Below are positions 1-6,817 of a DNA stretch of 12,880 bases, piece after piece (the stretch's first letter is position 1; every line of letters starts with the position of its first letter). This DNA comes from Halieaceae bacterium. Lineage in GTDB: Bacteria; Pseudomonadota; Gammaproteobacteria; Pseudomonadales; Halieaceae. The stretch lies in assembly GCA_003520285.1 (NCBI GenBank), contig DOVB01000094.1, positions 1 through 12,880 of the forward strand, in the 5' to 3' direction. The notes under the pieces were generated by a model, which saw only the letters and a program-made list of their open reading frames with translations, was not told the origin of the DNA and did no database searches. The translations under genes were made by a program, and so were the position numbers.

Positions 1-1
1 C

Positions 2-18
2 CGGTAAATGATTTACCG
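2..18. repeat. Perfect short palindrome at the window edge
   Basis: Eight-base arms CGGTAAAT and ATTTACCG flank a single central G. It lies just beyond the stop codon of the broken prc gene. With only one base between the arms it is a poor RNA hairpin, and no T-run follows on either strand, so it is not a convincing terminator. It may be a protein site or a trace of a rearrangement or assembly end. Confidence 0.6.
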
Positions 19-30
19 ATTGTCTCCCTG

Positions 31-1053
31 TCACTGCTCGGCGAAGATGCGAACGGATTCACCTTCGCCGAACCCACGGTGAACTTCAGACTGGTCTGCA
101 GGGATCACTTCTAGACGGACCGTGCTGCCTTTTTCACCCCTGATTAAATTCACGACTTCATCTAATCTCCAGCCCACGACATCAATCATTTCACCAGAGC
201 TACCCTGAGCGACTCCGACGATGCGATCCGATGGCTGAAGTTCACCCTGTTTGTCAGCTGGGCCTTTGGGGATAACTCTACTCACTTTGGTGTAGTCTTG
301 ATCTTGCTGAAGCAGGGCGCCAATACCCTCGAGTGACAATGACATCTCAATGTTAAAATTCTCGGTGCGCCGAGGTGAAAAGTAGCTTGTGTGTGGATCG
401 TACAAGCTGGTGAGTGCGTTAGCGTAAACACTGAAAACATCCGTTTCAGTCACTTGTTCCGCTGACTTGAGCTGATAAGCATACCGTTTTTGCAGTGTAT
501 CCACGATATCGTCTAGGGGTTTATCGGTGAGCTTAAGATTGAGTACGTCACTCTTGAATTGCTTGCGCCAGCGTCCCCGCAACTCTTCAGTTGACGTGGC
601 CCAGCTAATACGGTCAGCGTCTACAATGATGGACTCATCTTTAGAAAAATCGAGTTGTGCTATTTTACTGGGCAAATAATCGACTAAATCCTTAAGCCGC
701 TGCAGTCGGCGGTCATGATAGGCCGAAAACAAATCAGTAATAGTCACGAGCTCGCCACGCTTGACCTCATCGTCTAAACCCTCGCTTCGCGCTTTGAACT
801 GTTCAATCTCTTTGGCTGTAAAATACAACTTGCGAGGATCTAGAGCGTCGATATATTCGTTGAGGTGTTGTGCGGCGAGTGAATCGTCGTATTTCAACTG
901 GTTGTAATGCGACTTTTCCAACTCTGTCACCAGTTGCTGCATAGTTTTAATTTGCTCTGTGCGCAACGCCAGCGCCTGCACAGAAGAAGCCCACAGTGAG
1001 GACGCAAGTAGGGCACAGCCAACGAAAATGGCACAACGGAGAGAGCTTCGCAT
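31..1053 (-). CDS. prc: Tail-specific protease Prc/CtpA type, truncated before catalytic domain
   Basis: This is the N-terminal part of a carboxy-terminal processing protease, which in Gram-negative bacteria acts in the periplasm on peptidoglycan hydrolases and mistargeted proteins. The start at 1053 is chosen because AAAGGA precedes it by about seven bases and the product then opens with a signal peptide (residues 1-28, ending near SVQA). Residues 29-230 match the helical N-terminal domain (DPRKLYFT near 72, YDPHTSYFSPR before the PDZ). Residues about 237-320 are the PDZ domain (SLEGIGALLQ, GPADKQGEL, IVGVAQG, GWRLDEVV, VRLEVIP). The reading frame stops at 340 residues, whereas family members have roughly 650-700. 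The Ser/Lys protease domain is absent, and resemblance to Prc fades after VRLEVIPAD (about position 100). It is therefore a broken gene, a true rearrangement or a contig-end error. Family assignment is firm; a functional product is unlikely. Confidence 0.85.
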   Translation of the reverse strand: MRSSLRCAIFVGCALLASSLWASSVQALALRTEQIKTMQQLVTELEKSHYNQLKYDDSLAAQHLNEYIDALDPRKLYFTAKEIEQFKARSEGLDDEVKRGELVTITDLFSAYHDRRLQRLKDLVDYLPSKIAQLDFSKDESIIVDADRISWATSTEELRGRWRKQFKSDVLNLKLTDKPLDDIVDTLQKRYAYQLKSAEQVTETDVFSVYANALTSLYDPHTSYFSPRRTENFNIEMSLSLEGIGALLQQDQDYTKVSRVIPKGPADKQGELQPSDRIVGVAQGSSGEMIDVVGWRLDEVVNLIRGEKGSTVRLEVIPADQSEVHRGFGEGESVRIFAEQ

Positions 1054-1080
1054 AGTGAAATCCTTTGAACGTCTGAGGGC

Positions 1081-1109
1081 ATTATGGCGGTTTCCGAGCT
1101 TGGATTCCA
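1081..1109 (-). promoter_or_regulatory. Possible promoter of prc
   Basis: On the minus strand CATAAT (1086-1081, five of six matches to the -10 consensus) follows a weak TGGAAT (1109-1104) after 17 bases. Transcription would start near 1074 and give a leader of about 20 bases carrying the AAAGGA ribosome site, which is sensible. The -35 element is poor, so this rests mainly on the -10 and its position. Confidence 0.35.
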
Positions 1110-1181
1110 TAAGCGTTAGTCGGCCTAAGAGGGCGGCTATCAAGTACCGCTCATATAGCAACGAGAGCGCACTAGAGAGGG

Positions 1182-2885
1182 TTAATGGTCGTCCCGCAGC
1201 TCATTAAAAGCTTGATGCTGTGACAAATAGATAGACCCACTCAAATGTGCCAAGAAATCAGTTCGCTTCAGTGCATCCATAATGGGCCCTTTGACCTCTG
1301 ACAAATGTAGCTTTAGCCCGAGCTCGCTGAGTCGGCTGTTGATCATCTCAAGCGCTTCTAAAGCGCTCATATCAATAGAGTTCACAGCTGAGCACATGAG
1401 CACGATATGCTTGATGTCAGGATTTTTGGCAATCGCGCCATACACGAGGTCTTCAAGATACGACGCGTTCGGGAAATAAAGGCTTTCATCAATCCTGATT
1501 GAACAAATTTTTGGATCTGTGATGACATCGTGTCGATCCACATTACGGAAATGCTCTGTACCTGGCACCTCACCCACGATAGCGGTATGTGGCTTGGAGG
1601 TGTGGTAGAGGTGTAGTATCACCGACAGTGCCACACCGATGATGACGCCCGCTTCGACACCAACCAACAAGGTGCCGACCAAGGTGCCCAGAAGAGCAAG
1701 CGCGTCTCGGCGAGAGTAATTCCAAGCTTTCTTAACTAACCCTAAATCCACCAAACTCATGACGGCGACGATAATAGTCGCTCCAAGCGTCGCCTTCGGC
1801 AAAAAGTACAAGATCGGTGTTAGAAATAGCGCGGCAAGCGCAATGCCTAGAGCAGTTAAAATACTCGCTGCGCCCGTTTGAGCACCAGCATCAAAATTAA
1901 CGACCGACCTTGAGAATCCGCCGGTTACCGGAAAACCCGACGACAACGCGGACGCCAAGTTTGCTGCACCAAGGCCAACAAGCTCTTGGTTGGCGTCGAC
2001 ACGTTGACGTCTTTTTGCGCCAAGAGTGCGACCAACCGAGATCGATTCAACGTAACCGATCACCGAAATGAGAATGGCCGCCGGCAGTAAAGCCTTTACC
2101 AGAGGCCATTCAATAGTCGGAAATACAAGTGTGGGCAGGCCGCGCGGCACCTCACCTACAATGGCAACGCCGAGCGACTCTAGATCGAATATGATAGTGG
2201 CAACAATGGTGAGCAAAATGGCAAGCACCGGTGCTGCTTTCGAGATCGTGCCTGCAGCATTTTCAGACAGACCCACTGCGATCAAGCTACGCACAAGATA
2301 GCGGCGGCAGCCTATCAGTAAAATCAACGCAAAAGAGCCGATTGCAAGCGTGGGCAAGTTGAGAGCATGCATGCCTTGGCTCAGGCTGAGCAGCAAGGAG
2401 GGGAGGGTGTCACCGTGCGCCGAGATGCCCAAAAGATGCTTGAGCTGACTCAACGCGATCAGAATGCCAGACGCTGAAATAAAACCTGACACCACTGGGT
2501 GTGACAAAAAATTAGCCAAAAATCCAAACTTGAGAAACCCCATGACAACCAATACGCAACCCGAGAGGAGTGCGAGTACGATAGCCGCTTCATGATAATC
2601 GGCGCCGGTTTGCGCAACTGCGTCACTGACGGCAACCGCCGTCATTAGGCTAATCACCGCGACAGGGCCCACCGATAGGGTTCGACTGGTCCCTAGCAAA
2701 GCATAAGCAACCAAGGGGATGATAGATGCATATAAGCCCACTTCGGGTGACACGCCAGCAAGCATAGCGTAACCGAGCGACTGTGGAATAAGCATCACAG
2801 TGACAATAATCGCCGCGATACTGTCAGCGATTAGTAGGTCTTTATTGTACCCCTTGAGCCAAGCGTAGGCAGGAAAACCCTTCAC
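1182..2885 (-). CDS. SulP family inorganic anion transporter with C-terminal STAS domain
   Basis: This is a membrane transporter of the SulP/SLC26 family, whose members move sulfate, bicarbonate or other small anions. The start is GTG, four bases after the sqr stop, so translation is probably coupled. Residues 13-425 carry about a dozen hydrophobic segments with family signatures: IPQSLGYAMLAG (33-44), GTSRTLSVGPVA (65-76) and ELVGLGAANLAS with GFPVTGGFSRS (301-326). Residues about 440-560 form a cytoplasmic STAS domain with the DMS loop at 505-507. Its 567 residues are normal for the family. As last gene of the sulfide operon it may export sulfite or sulfate or balance anions; substrate and direction are inference. 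It does not resemble the TauE/SoxT exporters found in other sulfur clusters. Confidence 0.93.
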   Translation of the reverse strand: MKGFPAYAWLKGYNKDLLIADSIAAIIVTVMLIPQSLGYAMLAGVSPEVGLYASIIPLVAYALLGTSRTLSVGPVAVISLMTAVAVSDAVAQTGADYHEAAIVLALLSGCVLVVMGFLKFGFLANFLSHPVVSGFISASGILIALSQLKHLLGISAHGDTLPSLLLSLSQGMHALNLPTLAIGSFALILLIGCRRYLVRSLIAVGLSENAAGTISKAAPVLAILLTIVATIIFDLESLGVAIVGEVPRGLPTLVFPTIEWPLVKALLPAAILISVIGYVESISVGRTLGAKRRQRVDANQELVGLGAANLASALSSGFPVTGGFSRSVVNFDAGAQTGAASILTALGIALAALFLTPILYFLPKATLGATIIVAVMSLVDLGLVKKAWNYSRRDALALLGTLVGTLLVGVEAGVIIGVALSVILHLYHTSKPHTAIVGEVPGTEHFRNVDRHDVITDPKICSIRIDESLYFPNASYLEDLVYGAIAKNPDIKHIVLMCSAVNSIDMSALEALEMINSRLSELGLKLHLSEVKGPIMDALKRTDFLAHLSGSIYLSQHQAFNELRDDH

Positions 2886-2889
2886 TGCA

Positions 2890-4140
2890 TTAGCTCTGCT
2901 CTGGCTTTGGCGTAACCAGCCATTCGCGACCTTTCAACATGGCATGCCAGTAGATCGGGGGAAGCAGCCTTTCCTTCAGCCACCAAGCGAGCCGAGTAGG
3001 GCGCAGACCATTGATTATCCAGCTGGGAAAACTGGGCAACAGCTTGCCACCATAGCCAAATTCGGCCAGCACAATTTTACCTCGCTCCACTGTGAGTGGG
3101 CAGCTACCGTACCCATTGTAGTGCGCAACACCTGCTCCTCGTCCGATAGCGTTCAGCAAGTTATTAGCCACGATCGGTGCTTGCACTCGCGCGGCGGCCG
3201 CTGTTTTTGCGTTCGGCGCATTCTGCACATCTCCGAGCGACCACACATTTGCAAAACGCTTGTGTTGCAGGGTCACCTGATCAACGTCAACCCAACCTTT
3301 TTCATCTGCTAGTGCCGACTGTGCAACAAACGCAGGTGCAGACTGTGGCGGACAAACATGCAGTAGATCGAAATGACGCTCGACTAGGTGGGTTTGTCCC
3401 TCAGAATCAGTGTGCTCAAACCAAGCTGTTTTGGCGTCGCCGTCTACTTTGACCAAATTATGACTGAACGAGAGCGTCGCCTGATACTTCTCGATATATT
3501 CCATTAATGCGGGCACGTAGGCTGATACACCAAACAAGACGGGTCCGGCATTACAGAATTCCACCCTGATTGAGTCTAGGGTTTTATTTCGGAACCAATG
3601 ATCGCATGACAGGTACATTGCCTTCTGCGGGGCGCCGGCACATTTGATCGGCATCGGTGGCTGCGTAAAAATGGCCTTTCCAGAAGTCAGATTCTTTACT
3701 AACTCCCAGGTGTAAGGCGCTAAATCATAACGATAATTTGATGTTACCCCATTCTTCCCGAGGGTCTCCGATAACCCCTCGATTAAGTCCCATCGGAGGG
3801 TCAACCCGGGCGCAACAACAAGCTGACCGTAGCTTATCTCTGACGCATCATCCAAGACCACCGCGTTCTCATCGGGGTTGAAGCTCTGAACCGCCTGTTT
3901 AATCCAGCTAATCCCCTTTGGAATCAGTGACTTCATCGGTCGCACTGTTTCAGTAGGATTAAATACGCCAGCACCCACCAAGGTCCAACCAGGCTGATAG
4001 TAATGCTCATCGGCCGGATCAATAATCGCAATCGACAAGTCATGCGTGCGCTTTAAGAGGGAAGAGGCTACCGACACACCGCCGGCGCCGGCGCCCACGA
4101 TAACCACATCATAGGTTAGCTGGCTGTTTCCTTGAGTCAT
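2890..4140 (-). CDS. sqr: Sulfide:quinone oxidoreductase (type II, SQOR-like)
   Basis: This flavoprotein oxidises sulfide at the membrane, passes electrons to quinone, and hands the sulfane sulfur to an acceptor such as glutathione. The FAD-binding motif VGAGAGG is at residues 16-22. The two cysteines expected for the catalytic trisulfide are present: C167 in PIKCAGAPQK and C347 in GYGSCPL, as in human SQOR. GWVDVDQVTLQH (282-293) and the second FAD motif SLGDVQN (301-307) also match this group. The C-terminal region (380-405) has the basic and hydrophobic stretch expected to hold the protein to the membrane. The start has a strong AAAGGAGG site and overlaps the stop of the upstream DUF442 gene by four bases (ATGA). 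At 416 residues it is full length. Confidence 0.95.
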   Translation of the reverse strand: MTQGNSQLTYDVVIVGAGAGGVSVASSLLKRTHDLSIAIIDPADEHYYQPGWTLVGAGVFNPTETVRPMKSLIPKGISWIKQAVQSFNPDENAVVLDDASEISYGQLVVAPGLTLRWDLIEGLSETLGKNGVTSNYRYDLAPYTWELVKNLTSGKAIFTQPPMPIKCAGAPQKAMYLSCDHWFRNKTLDSIRVEFCNAGPVLFGVSAYVPALMEYIEKYQATLSFSHNLVKVDGDAKTAWFEHTDSEGQTHLVERHFDLLHVCPPQSAPAFVAQSALADEKGWVDVDQVTLQHKRFANVWSLGDVQNAPNAKTAAAARVQAPIVANNLLNAIGRGAGVAHYNGYGSCPLTVERGKIVLAEFGYGGKLLPSFPSWIINGLRPTRLAWWLKERLLPPIYWHAMLKGREWLVTPKPEQS

Positions 4141-4568
4141 AGAGCCTCCTTTGAAAGCTGATCTAAACGATCGCGAATACCCGCCAACTCATACCCAGCA
4201 TCCCGAGCAGCCTGTAGTAATTCGTCGACATTCTGCCCCTCACGCGCTTGGCTTAAGGCCCAGAGCGTGATGCTGCGGGTACCTGTGCGGCAATAGGCCA
4301 ATACTTTGCCATCGGCCGTCAGTAAAGCGTTGCCAAATTCCACGATGGCTTGGTCGGAAATCTGGCCAGGAATCACGGGTTGATACAAGGCCTCTATTCC
4401 CACTGCCGCTGCACGCGTTTGAATCTCGCTAAAATTGGGCTGGTTAGGTTCTTCACCGTCGGGCCTATTGCAAATCAGCAACGTGACACCTTGTTTGGCT
4501 AAATCTTCTAGCTGGTCGCAGGCGATCTGAACCGATACTGCCAAATCCTCGTTTACTCTCACCGACAT
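4137..4568 (-). CDS. DUF442 / TIGR01244 rhodanese-like sulfurtransferase
   Basis: This small cytosolic protein belongs to the DUF442 (Blh-associated) family, which has a dual-specificity-phosphatase-like fold but is linked to sulfane sulfur chemistry. Family marks are VNEDLAVSVQI (5-15), LICNRPDGEEPNQPN (31-45), PVIPGQI (64-70) and AYCRTGTRS (91-99). The active loop is C93-R-T-G-T-R98, the six-residue length typical of rhodaneses rather than the longer CX5R of protein phosphatases. In some bacteria this domain is fused to the persulfide dioxygenase; here it is a separate gene between the dioxygenase and sqr. It probably passes sulfane sulfur between SQR, glutathione and the dioxygenase, though that is inferred. 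A purine-rich GGGGGGAAGAG precedes the ATG. A phosphatase role cannot be excluded. Confidence 0.88.
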   Translation of the reverse strand: MSVRVNEDLAVSVQIACDQLEDLAKQGVTLLICNRPDGEEPNQPNFSEIQTRAAAVGIEALYQPVIPGQISDQAIVEFGNALLTADGKVLAYCRTGTRSITLWALSQAREGQNVDELLQAARDAGYELAGIRDRLDQLSKEAL

Positions 4569-4597
4569 TCTCTTCCCCCCACAATGATCTTATTGTT

Positions 4598-5497
4598 TTA
4601 GACAAACGCATTCACCGGCACTTTAAGAAACACGCGGCCGTCGTCGTCAGCCGGCGGCATGTGCCCAGCTCGCATGTTGACTTGAAGCGATGGCAGAATG
4701 AGCCTTGGCATCGCAAGTGTAGCATCTCGCGCCTCTCGCATCGCTACAAACTCCGCTTCTTGAATATGCGCTGCGACATGAATATTCGAGCTGTTCTGAG
4801 CCCCAACCGTAGTCTGGTACTCAAGATCACGTCCATCAGGTCCGTAATCGTGACACATAAACAGCCTGAACGATTCAGGTAGGCTCAGAACGCGTTTTAC
4901 AGAGTGGAAGAGGGTGCTTGCATCTCCACCCGGGAAATCTGCGCGCGCGGTTCCTGCATCGGGCATGAAGAGCGTATCACCCACAAACACGGCATCGCCG
5001 ATCACATAGCTCATGCAAGCCGGTGTATGACCGGGTGTATGTAGTGCACAAATCGAGACCTCGCCCATCGCCAGGCAGTCGCCATCTTCAATCAAGAGAT
5101 CAAACTGTGACCCATCTCGCTCAAACTCCGTGCCCTCATTAAAAATCTTGCCGAACGTCTCCTGCACCACCTTTATTTGCGAGCCGATCACAATTCGCCC
5201 GCCCAAACGCTCTTGAATCACGGGCGCCGCAGACAGGTGATCTGCGTGGACATGAGTCTCCATGATCCATTCAACCTGAAGCCCATTATCTTTAACGTAG
5301 GCGATTATTTTCTCTACGCTCGCGGACGATATGATGCCGGATGCATAATCAAGGTCTAACACAGAATCAATGACCGCACACTGCTTTGAACCAGACATGA
5401 ACACAACGTATGAAAACGTGTTAGAGGGCTCATCAAAAAAGGGCACGACCTCGGGGTGTTGGTCAGCGCGAACTTCGAATGGTATTGCTGTAGACAT
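4598..5497 (-). CDS. pdo: Persulfide dioxygenase (ETHE1/Blh-like metallo-beta-lactamase fold)
   Basis: This enzyme oxidises glutathione persulfide with O2 to sulfite, using one iron. The fold is metallo-beta-lactamase: THVHADH at 81-87, HTPGHT at 153-158, VGDTL at 172-176 and H216 in MCHDYGPDGR. By comparison with human ETHE1 the iron ligands should be H84, H157 and D174. The stretch MPDAGTARADFPGGDAS (178-194) is typical of the Blh/persulfide dioxygenase branch and unlike glyoxalase II. The ATG at 5497 has AAGGAG nine bases upstream. It is first in a four-gene minus-strand operon, 29 bases before the DUF442 gene, which supports a sulfur role over other hydrolases of this fold. Confidence 0.93.
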   Translation of the reverse strand: MSTAIPFEVRADQHPEVVPFFDEPSNTFSYVVFMSGSKQCAVIDSVLDLDYASGIISSASVEKIIAYVKDNGLQVEWIMETHVHADHLSAAPVIQERLGGRIVIGSQIKVVQETFGKIFNEGTEFERDGSQFDLLIEDGDCLAMGEVSICALHTPGHTPACMSYVIGDAVFVGDTLFMPDAGTARADFPGGDASTLFHSVKRVLSLPESFRLFMCHDYGPDGRDLEYQTTVGAQNSSNIHVAAHIQEAEFVAMREARDATLAMPRLILPSLQVNMRAGHMPPADDDGRVFLKVPVNAFV

Positions 5498-5514
5498 AGA
5501 CTTGTACTCCTTAT

Positions 5515-5548
5515 CGAAACACGACGAAACATGCTCGTCGAAACACGC
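5515..5548. repeat. Three CGAAACA(C/T)G repeats and a hairpin in the pdo leader
   Basis: CGAAACACG at 5515 and 5539 and CGAAACATG at 5525 lie just upstream of the pdo ribosome site (5507-5512). Spacing is 10 and then 14 bases. Overlapping them, CGACGA (5522-5527) and TCGTCG (5535-5540) form a six-base inverted repeat around a seven-base loop. In the mRNA this would place a hairpin beside the Shine-Dalgarno sequence. A regulator site or translational control is possible; neither is shown. Confidence 0.6.
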
Positions 5549-5569
5549 TCACTCTAGCACAGACCTGCC

Positions 5570-5613
5570 GAATATTAAAAAGTTCTAATAAAGAATCTAA
5601 GCCCAATATTCAA
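5570..5613 (-). promoter_or_regulatory. Possible promoter of the sulfide operon with flanking inverted repeat
   Basis: On the minus strand TTGAAT (5613-5608) and TATTAG (5590-5585) are separated by 17 bases, each matching four of six consensus positions. Perfect seven-base arms GAATATT (5570-5576) and AATATTC (5605-5611) bracket it: one overlaps the -35, the other lies near the expected start site. A smaller TTCT/AGAA dyad lies in the middle (5583-5595). The layout suggests a repressor or activator operator. The promoter hexamers are weak. Confidence 0.35.
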
Positions 5614-5628
5614 ACAATTGCTCACCCC

Positions 5629-5642
5629 TTGATCGAGGTCAA
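5629..5642. promoter_or_regulatory. FNR/Anr-type binding site
   Basis: TTGAT CGAG GTCAA matches nine of ten conserved positions of the FNR/Anr consensus TTGAT-N4-ATCAA. It is centred about 138 bases upstream of the pdo start and 294 bases upstream of the nitroreductase start, so the sulfide operon is the more likely target. Distance to the proposed promoter (centre near -57) does not match the classic -41.5 or -61.5, so either the start site or the site assignment needs revising. Confidence 0.5.
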
Positions 5643-5929
5643 TGCCCCGAGCCTTGCCGCACAATTCACGCGAACCGCGTCTGTGATCCTGTGCGATCCG
5701 CACCATGGCTTTCTGCTCGTCATACCCAGACGAACCAACTCTTTGATGTCATGCGCGTCTTGGTGACATACCGACGCAAAAGCAGCTACATCGGCTTTGT
5801 TTATGCTAGGATAAAACCTTCGCATGACACTGGCGTGTCCGCCACACTCGAACGGTCACTCAACGCATCGTTTCGGGCAGTGCAGGCGGCATTCACGCTG
5901 TCGAAAGACTAATTTCTAGGATTTACTCA
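5643..5929. other. Interval between divergent genes; no convincing gene
   Basis: The region between the FNR-like box and the nitroreductase start carries open frames of 67 codons (5622-5825, minus) and 73 codons (5691-5912, plus). They overlap each other, lack ribosome sites and resemble nothing I know. A sequence TATGCTAGGAT (5802-5812), followed by AAAA, looks like a -10 region reading right and could serve the nitroreductase, but I see no -35 element. Otherwise nothing is recognisable. Confidence 0.4.
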
Positions 5930-6547
5930 ATGATAAATCAACACGTGTTTGAGCTGGGCGATGATATGCCAATGCCTGTTGCTAACGACGATGTCCTGTC
6001 ATTCCTCGCGTCGCGACGCTCCGCGATTGCGCACACCTTAACGGCACCCGGGCCAAACCCCGAAACCCTGACTGAACTCCTGCGGCTCGCTGCGCGGGCG
6101 CCCGACCACCGCCGTGTTGTGCCATTTCGTTTTGTAGTCGTCGAGGGTGACGCCCAAACTAGGCTAGGGCAGGCCTGCCTGAAGGCAGCTCTGGAGCTCG
6201 ACGCAGATCTCAGCGATGCTCAACGTCAGCTTGAGCTCAACCGGTTCTCACGCGCGCCTACAGTGGTTATCGTGGTGTACGCCCCAGTTCTCGAGCATAA
6301 GACACCCCAATGGGAACAATCGCTCTGCTGTGGGGCAGTGTGTCAAAATTTGCTGCTCGCGGCCAACGCAGCCGGCTTCGGCGCGCAGTGGATCACTGAA
6401 ACAGTTGCTTACGAACCGAAACTACGCGACGCGTTCACCTTGGCAGAGCACGAGTCTATTGCAGGCTTTATTCACATTGGCACCGCGGCTCAGCAGCCGA
6501 AAGAAAGACCCCGACCTGAAATCGAGGCCTTGACACATCGGCTTTAA
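5930..6547 (+). CDS. Nitroreductase family protein, YdjA type
   Basis: This is an FMN-dependent NAD(P)H oxidoreductase of the nitroreductase superfamily. FMN phosphate-binding residues RRS are at 29-31, LRLAARAPDHR at 51-61 and PFRFVVVEG at 65-73. HKTPQWEQ (123-130), AANAAGFGAQW (144-154) and the C-terminal GFIHIGTAAQQPKERPRP follow the pattern of E. coli YdjA. The physiological substrate of this branch is unknown. At 205 residues it is about 20 longer than YdjA, the extra being mostly N-terminal. The ATG at 5930 has AGGAT eight bases upstream; an in-frame ATG at residue 13 would give a length closer to YdjA. C133, C134 and C138 form a cluster where YdjA has mostly non-cysteine residues. It is divergent from the sulfide operon and a monocistronic unit by position. 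Confidence 0.9.
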   Translation: MINQHVFELGDDMPMPVANDDVLSFLASRRSAIAHTLTAPGPNPETLTELLRLAARAPDHRRVVPFRFVVVEGDAQTRLGQACLKAALELDADLSDAQRQLELNRFSRAPTVVIVVYAPVLEHKTPQWEQSLCCGAVCQNLLLAANAAGFGAQWITETVAYEPKLRDAFTLAEHESIAGFIHIGTAAQQPKERPRPEIEALTHRL

Positions 6548-6593
6548 CGTCTCTCTGGTCATCAAATCTTGTTGACGGTTTGCTCGCTCAATC

Positions 6594-6618
6594 AGGGCTT
6601 ACCTTACAGAGCCCTTTA
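6594..6618 (+). terminator. Possible terminator after the nitroreductase gene
   Basis: AGGGCT (6594-6599) and AGCCCT (6610-6615) pair as a six-base stem with a ten-base loop, followed by TT only. It lies 47 bases after the stop codon. The short T-run makes it a weak intrinsic terminator. The remainder of 6548-6674 shows nothing else recognisable. Confidence 0.4.
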
Positions 6619-6674
6619 ACCAGCAGTTTGCAAAGCATCCTTTACGATTACCTCTATTAACCGCGAGGTCGTCT

Positions 6675-6703
6675 TTTACTTTATTTAACATAATATATAT
6701 TAT
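6675..6703 (+). promoter_or_regulatory. Probable promoter of the small-protein gene, overlapping an AT palindrome
   Basis: TTTACT (6675-6680) and TATTAT (6698-6703) are 17 bases apart, with four and five of six consensus matches. The -10 forms the right half of a perfect 14-base palindrome, ATAATATATATTAT (6690-6703), which could also be an operator. Transcription would begin near 6710, leaving a leader of about 108 bases before the ATG at 6818. Confidence 0.5.
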
Positions 6704-6817
6704 ACGCATCTATGTATTACACGATCTGACACATGGACATCCTGCCCTCCAACGGGAATGCATTGTGCGAACGACACCTTTGTGTGAGCATGAAGGCCTT
6801 CTTGGATGAGATGCACC

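Noticed and set aside
2944..3452. Plus-strand open frames inside sqr (122 and 91 codons)
   Set aside because: They are antisense to a clearly conserved flavoprotein gene and show no family motif.
5590..5607. Sigma-54 promoter (GG-N10-GC) for the sulfide operon
   Set aside because: TGGGC is present on the minus strand, but the required GC ten bases later is absent.
5691..5912. 73-codon plus-strand open frame upstream of the nitroreductase gene
   Set aside because: No ribosome site, no recognisable motif, and it overlaps an equally plausible minus-strand frame (5622-5825). Treated as noncoding.
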